DNA from: Geoalkalibacter_A sp034189505
Lineage (GTDB): Bacteria; Desulfobacterota; Desulfuromonadia; Desulfuromonadales; Geoalkalibacteraceae
Assembly: GCA_034189505.1 (NCBI GenBank)
Contig: JAXHUR010000116.1
Coordinates: 1 to 6,206 of the forward strand
Direction: 5' to 3'
Length of the DNA stretch: 6,206 nucleotides
Shown piece after piece: positions 6,134 to 6,206 of the stretch (positions are counted from its first letter, which is position 1; every line of letters begins with the position of its first letter). The notes beneath the pieces are model-generated. The model worked only from the letters and a program-made list of their open reading frames with translations. It did no database searches and had not been told where the DNA came from. Made by a program: the position numbers and the translations under genes.

Positions 6134-6206
6134 AAATGAAGCCGACCATTACCGTTGCAGACAACGGCAATCTGCAGATCCACATCCCGATGCTGATCCG
6201 GCGCAT
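6130..6206 (+). CDS. Small recombinase-associated protein (5' part only)
   Basis: An ATG at 6130 overlaps the recombinase stop codon (ATGA) and has GGAGGG (6117-6122) 7 nt upstream. This is a typical translationally coupled start. Twenty-five codons are visible before the window ends, reading MKMKPTITV, then a DNGNLQIHIPMLIRR stretch. I recall proteins beginning with a similar I-T-x-x-G-x-L-x-I-x-IPM-L-x-RR pattern directly downstream of serine recombinases of this locus type, often continuing into a helix-turn-helix region. That continuation is not visible here. A second ATG at 6136 is less well placed. Confidence 0.7.
   Translation, partial: MKMKPTITVADNGNLQIHIPMLIRR

Overview
The window comes from a fairly GC-rich bacterium. 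Strong Shine-Dalgarno sites (AAGGAG or GGAGG, 5 to 10 nt from the start codon) and tightly overlapping genes fit a Gram-negative, probably proteobacterial or deltaproteobacterial-type, genome. That placement is an inference: no rRNA, tRNA or housekeeping gene is present to fix the taxon. The content is accessory, consisting of a site-specific recombinase module and a compact cargo operon that looks like a defence or stress system.

Layout. From 135 down to 1 (minus strand) lies the 5' end of a small gene that resembles short proteins accompanying large serine recombinases. Next come a strong intrinsic terminator (195-244) and a three-gene minus-strand operon. The operon runs from a promoter at 3541-3513 through a 77-aa winged-helix regulator, a 262-aa protein of unknown function that begins Met-Gly, and a 700-aa QueC-like protein ending at 309. 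The QueC-like gene overlaps its partner by 11 nt. A perfect 9+9 bp inverted repeat fills the region between the -35 and -10 boxes of the operon promoter, so autorepression by the 77-aa regulator is likely. To the right, transcribed divergently, is a plus-strand operon: a small 80-aa protein (3753-3995), a DUF2924 protein (4030-4554), a complete 528-aa large serine recombinase (4547-6133), and the first codons of another small recombinase-associated protein (6130 to the window end).

How the genes may work together. QueC makes preQ0 from 7-carboxy-7-deazaguanine (CDG) using ATP and ammonia. QueC-like proteins also occur in anti-phage systems (QatC of QatABCD, Cap9 of type IV CBASS). In the CBASS case the enzyme has been reported to attach a deazaguanine to the N-terminal glycine of a partner protein instead of making preQ0. 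Here the QueC-like gene is translationally coupled to a partner beginning Met-Gly, but no CD-NTase, Qat ATPase or TatD-type nuclease gene accompanies it. The most interesting reading is therefore a minimal, separately regulated protein-deazaguanylation system: regulator, glycine-start substrate, and QueC-like ligase fused to an extra C-terminal domain. It would be carried as cargo beside a serine recombinase. The components are visible in the sequence; the chemistry and the defence role are inference.
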